Source: Mycolicibacterium sp. P9-64 (GTDB taxonomy: Bacteria; Actinomycetota; Actinomycetes; Mycobacteriales; Mycobacteriaceae). Taken from it: a stretch of 64,000 nucleotides of DNA. This document shows, in pieces, positions 63,023 to 64,000 of this stretch. The DNA lies in NCBI RefSeq assembly GCF_008329605.1, contig NZ_NPKO01000004.1:1-64000 (forward strand), read 5' to 3'. A model generated the notes under the pieces. That model saw only the letters and a program-made list of their open reading frames with translations. It ran no database searches and was not told where the DNA came from. A program made the position numbers and the translations under genes. Numbering within the stretch: the stretch's first letter is position 1; every line of letters begins with the position of its first letter.

Positions 63023-64000
63023 TCAGCCCGCCAGTGTCGGGCGCAGGAACTCGCCGGACACCTTGACCGCGGGTTCGGACGTATCACCGGCAACGACGAG
63101 CGTCGCGAAGGCGATGTCGCCGACGATCCCGGCGAACCAGCCGTGCGAGTGCGTGTTGTCGCCGAACTCGGCCGTGCCGGTCTTGCCGCCGAGACCGTCG
63201 ATGTCGTTCAGTTCCGTCGCGGTTCCCTCGGTCACCGTCAGGCGCATCATGGCGCGCAGGCTGTCGACCACCGCAGGGGGGATCTGCTCCGAGGGAGTGT
63301 CGGCGGTGGTCTTCTCGTCGACGACGAGCGTCGGTGCGATCGTCGATCCATGCCCAAGGCTGGCTTCGGCGACGGCCAGCCCGAACGGACTCACCGTCAC
63401 GGTGCCTTGGCCGATTCCGTTCTCCACACGCTGAGCCGGGGTGTCCGCGTTCGGAACCTTGCCGGTCACCGTGGTGAGGCCGGGGATGACGAAGTCGACG
63501 CCGATTCCGAACAGCTTCGCCATGTTCGGAAGGGCGTCCGCAGGCAGCTTGTCGGCCAGCGCTGCCATCGTCGTATTGCAGGAGTGCGAGAACGCCGATG
63601 ACAACGGCACCGTGCCGAGGTCGAACTCGTTCTCGTTGGGGATGGTGCGGTCCTCGATGGTGACACGGCCTGGACAGGCCTCCGGCGTGTCGGGCGTGGC
63701 CAGCCCGGCCTGCATTGCGGCCGCGGTGGTGATGGTCTTGAACGTCGACCCCGGCGGATACACGCCGGTGAAGGCGATGGGCCCCTGAGCGTTGGCCGCG
63801 GCGTTCTGCGCAGCGGCCAGAATGCCGCCGGTGGCAGGGGATATCGCGACCAACACGGTGGGGCGGGGCTCGGTGGCGACGGCCTGTTGGGCGAGCAACT
63901 GCAGCCTGTTGTCCAGCGTCGTCCGAATCGGCTTGGTATCGCCGGGTGGTGTCGTGGACAGCGCCTCGGTCGGCGCGCCCTTGTCGTCGACCAGGTTCAC
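63023..64000 (-). CDS. penicillin-binding protein transpeptidase domain, 5' end outside window
   Basis: The visible 325 residues are the transpeptidase part of a class B-type PBP. The three active-site motifs are complete: GSTFK (nucleophilic Ser in SxxK), SHSCN (SxN) and GLGGKTGTAEFG (KTG). PYPPGSTFK-like YPPGSTFKTITTAAAMQAG and GQGTVTVSPFGLAVAEASLGHG are usual neighbours. The reading frame is open at the window edge, so the N-terminal part (signal and possibly NTF2-like region, as in Rv2864c) is missing here. It makes or repairs peptidoglycan cross-links. Confidence 0.9.
   Translation of the reverse strand: MNLVDDKGAPTEALSTTPPGDTKPIRTTLDNRLQLLAQQAVATEPRPTVLVAISPATGGILAAAQNAAANAQGPIAFTGVYPPGSTFKTITTAAAMQAGLATPDTPEACPGRVTIEDRTIPNENEFDLGTVPLSSAFSHSCNTTMAALADKLPADALPNMAKLFGIGVDFVIPGLTTVTGKVPNADTPAQRVENGIGQGTVTVSPFGLAVAEASLGHGSTIAPTLVVDEKTTADTPSEQIPPAVVDSLRAMMRLTVTEGTATELNDIDGLGGKTGTAEFGDNTHSHGWFAGIVGDIAFATLVVAGDTSEPAVKVSGEFLRPTLAG

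Overview
The window is high-GC actinobacterial DNA from a mycobacterium, most likely an environmental Mycolicibacterium-type species. The backbone follows, gene for gene from memory, the Mycobacterium tuberculosis order Rv1316c to Rv1343c. It starts at the 3' end of an rRNA operon, then runs ogt, alkA, adenylate cyclase, nucS, Rv1322-like, mce, fadA4, Rv1324-like, glgB, glgE, glgP, dinG, pncB, clpS, DUF2017, P1 peptidase, mec, cysO, cysM, rhomboid, Rv1339-like, rph, rdgB, DUF3817 and lprD-like. GTG starts are frequent. Many starts have a TANNNT -10 hexamer 6-7 nt upstream, as expected for leaderless mycobacterial transcripts. No database or alignment program was used, so family names rest on motifs and remembered homologues.

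Layout. 1-240: end of 5S rRNA and two terminator hairpins. 259-2270: alkylation repair pair alkA-ogt. 2369-12197: accessory catabolic cluster built around a 3-oxo-tetronate kinase and decarboxylase (OtnK/OtnC), with dehydrogenases of two families, a one-cysteine Asp/Glu-racemase-like protein, a CitMHS carrier and a GntR regulator. 12287-21703: accessory block with membrane proteins, a metallophosphoesterase, secreted proteins, a fatty-acyl-AMP ligase with a DMT exporter, and a glutaminase-STAS protein. 21713-27457: cyclase, mismatch endonuclease NucS, methylmalonyl-CoA epimerase, thiolase and a thioredoxin-like TPR protein. 27557-35550: alpha-glucan metabolism, with a beta-propeller gene coupled to glgP. 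35606-40444: lipoprotein metallopeptidase, DinG and PncB. 40489-47164: ClpS and the sulfur-carrier cysteine pathway (Mec-CysO-CysM), a rhomboid protease, a cAMP phosphodiesterase homologue, RNase PH and an ITPase.

47079-64000 is mostly accessory: TetR with haloalkane dehalogenase, then a tRNA-Leu locus with a LAGLIDADG gene and flanked by two gene remnants, then acyl-CoA dehydrogenase, alcohol dehydrogenase, CGNR regulator, amidohydrolase, LLM oxidoreductases, enoyl-CoA hydratase, an MFS/MarR pair, a pseudokinase-flippase membrane protein and a truncated penicillin-binding protein at the right edge.

Points that stand out: the tetronate-type cluster with an unassigned substrate; the absence of murI from its usual place between the rhomboid and Rv1339-like genes; a DNA motif shared by the MFS and MarR promoters; the tRNA-Leu locus with decayed genes on both sides; a degenerate kinase domain inside a flippase-type protein; and a second messenger pair (cyclase and phosphodiesterase) on the same backbone segment.
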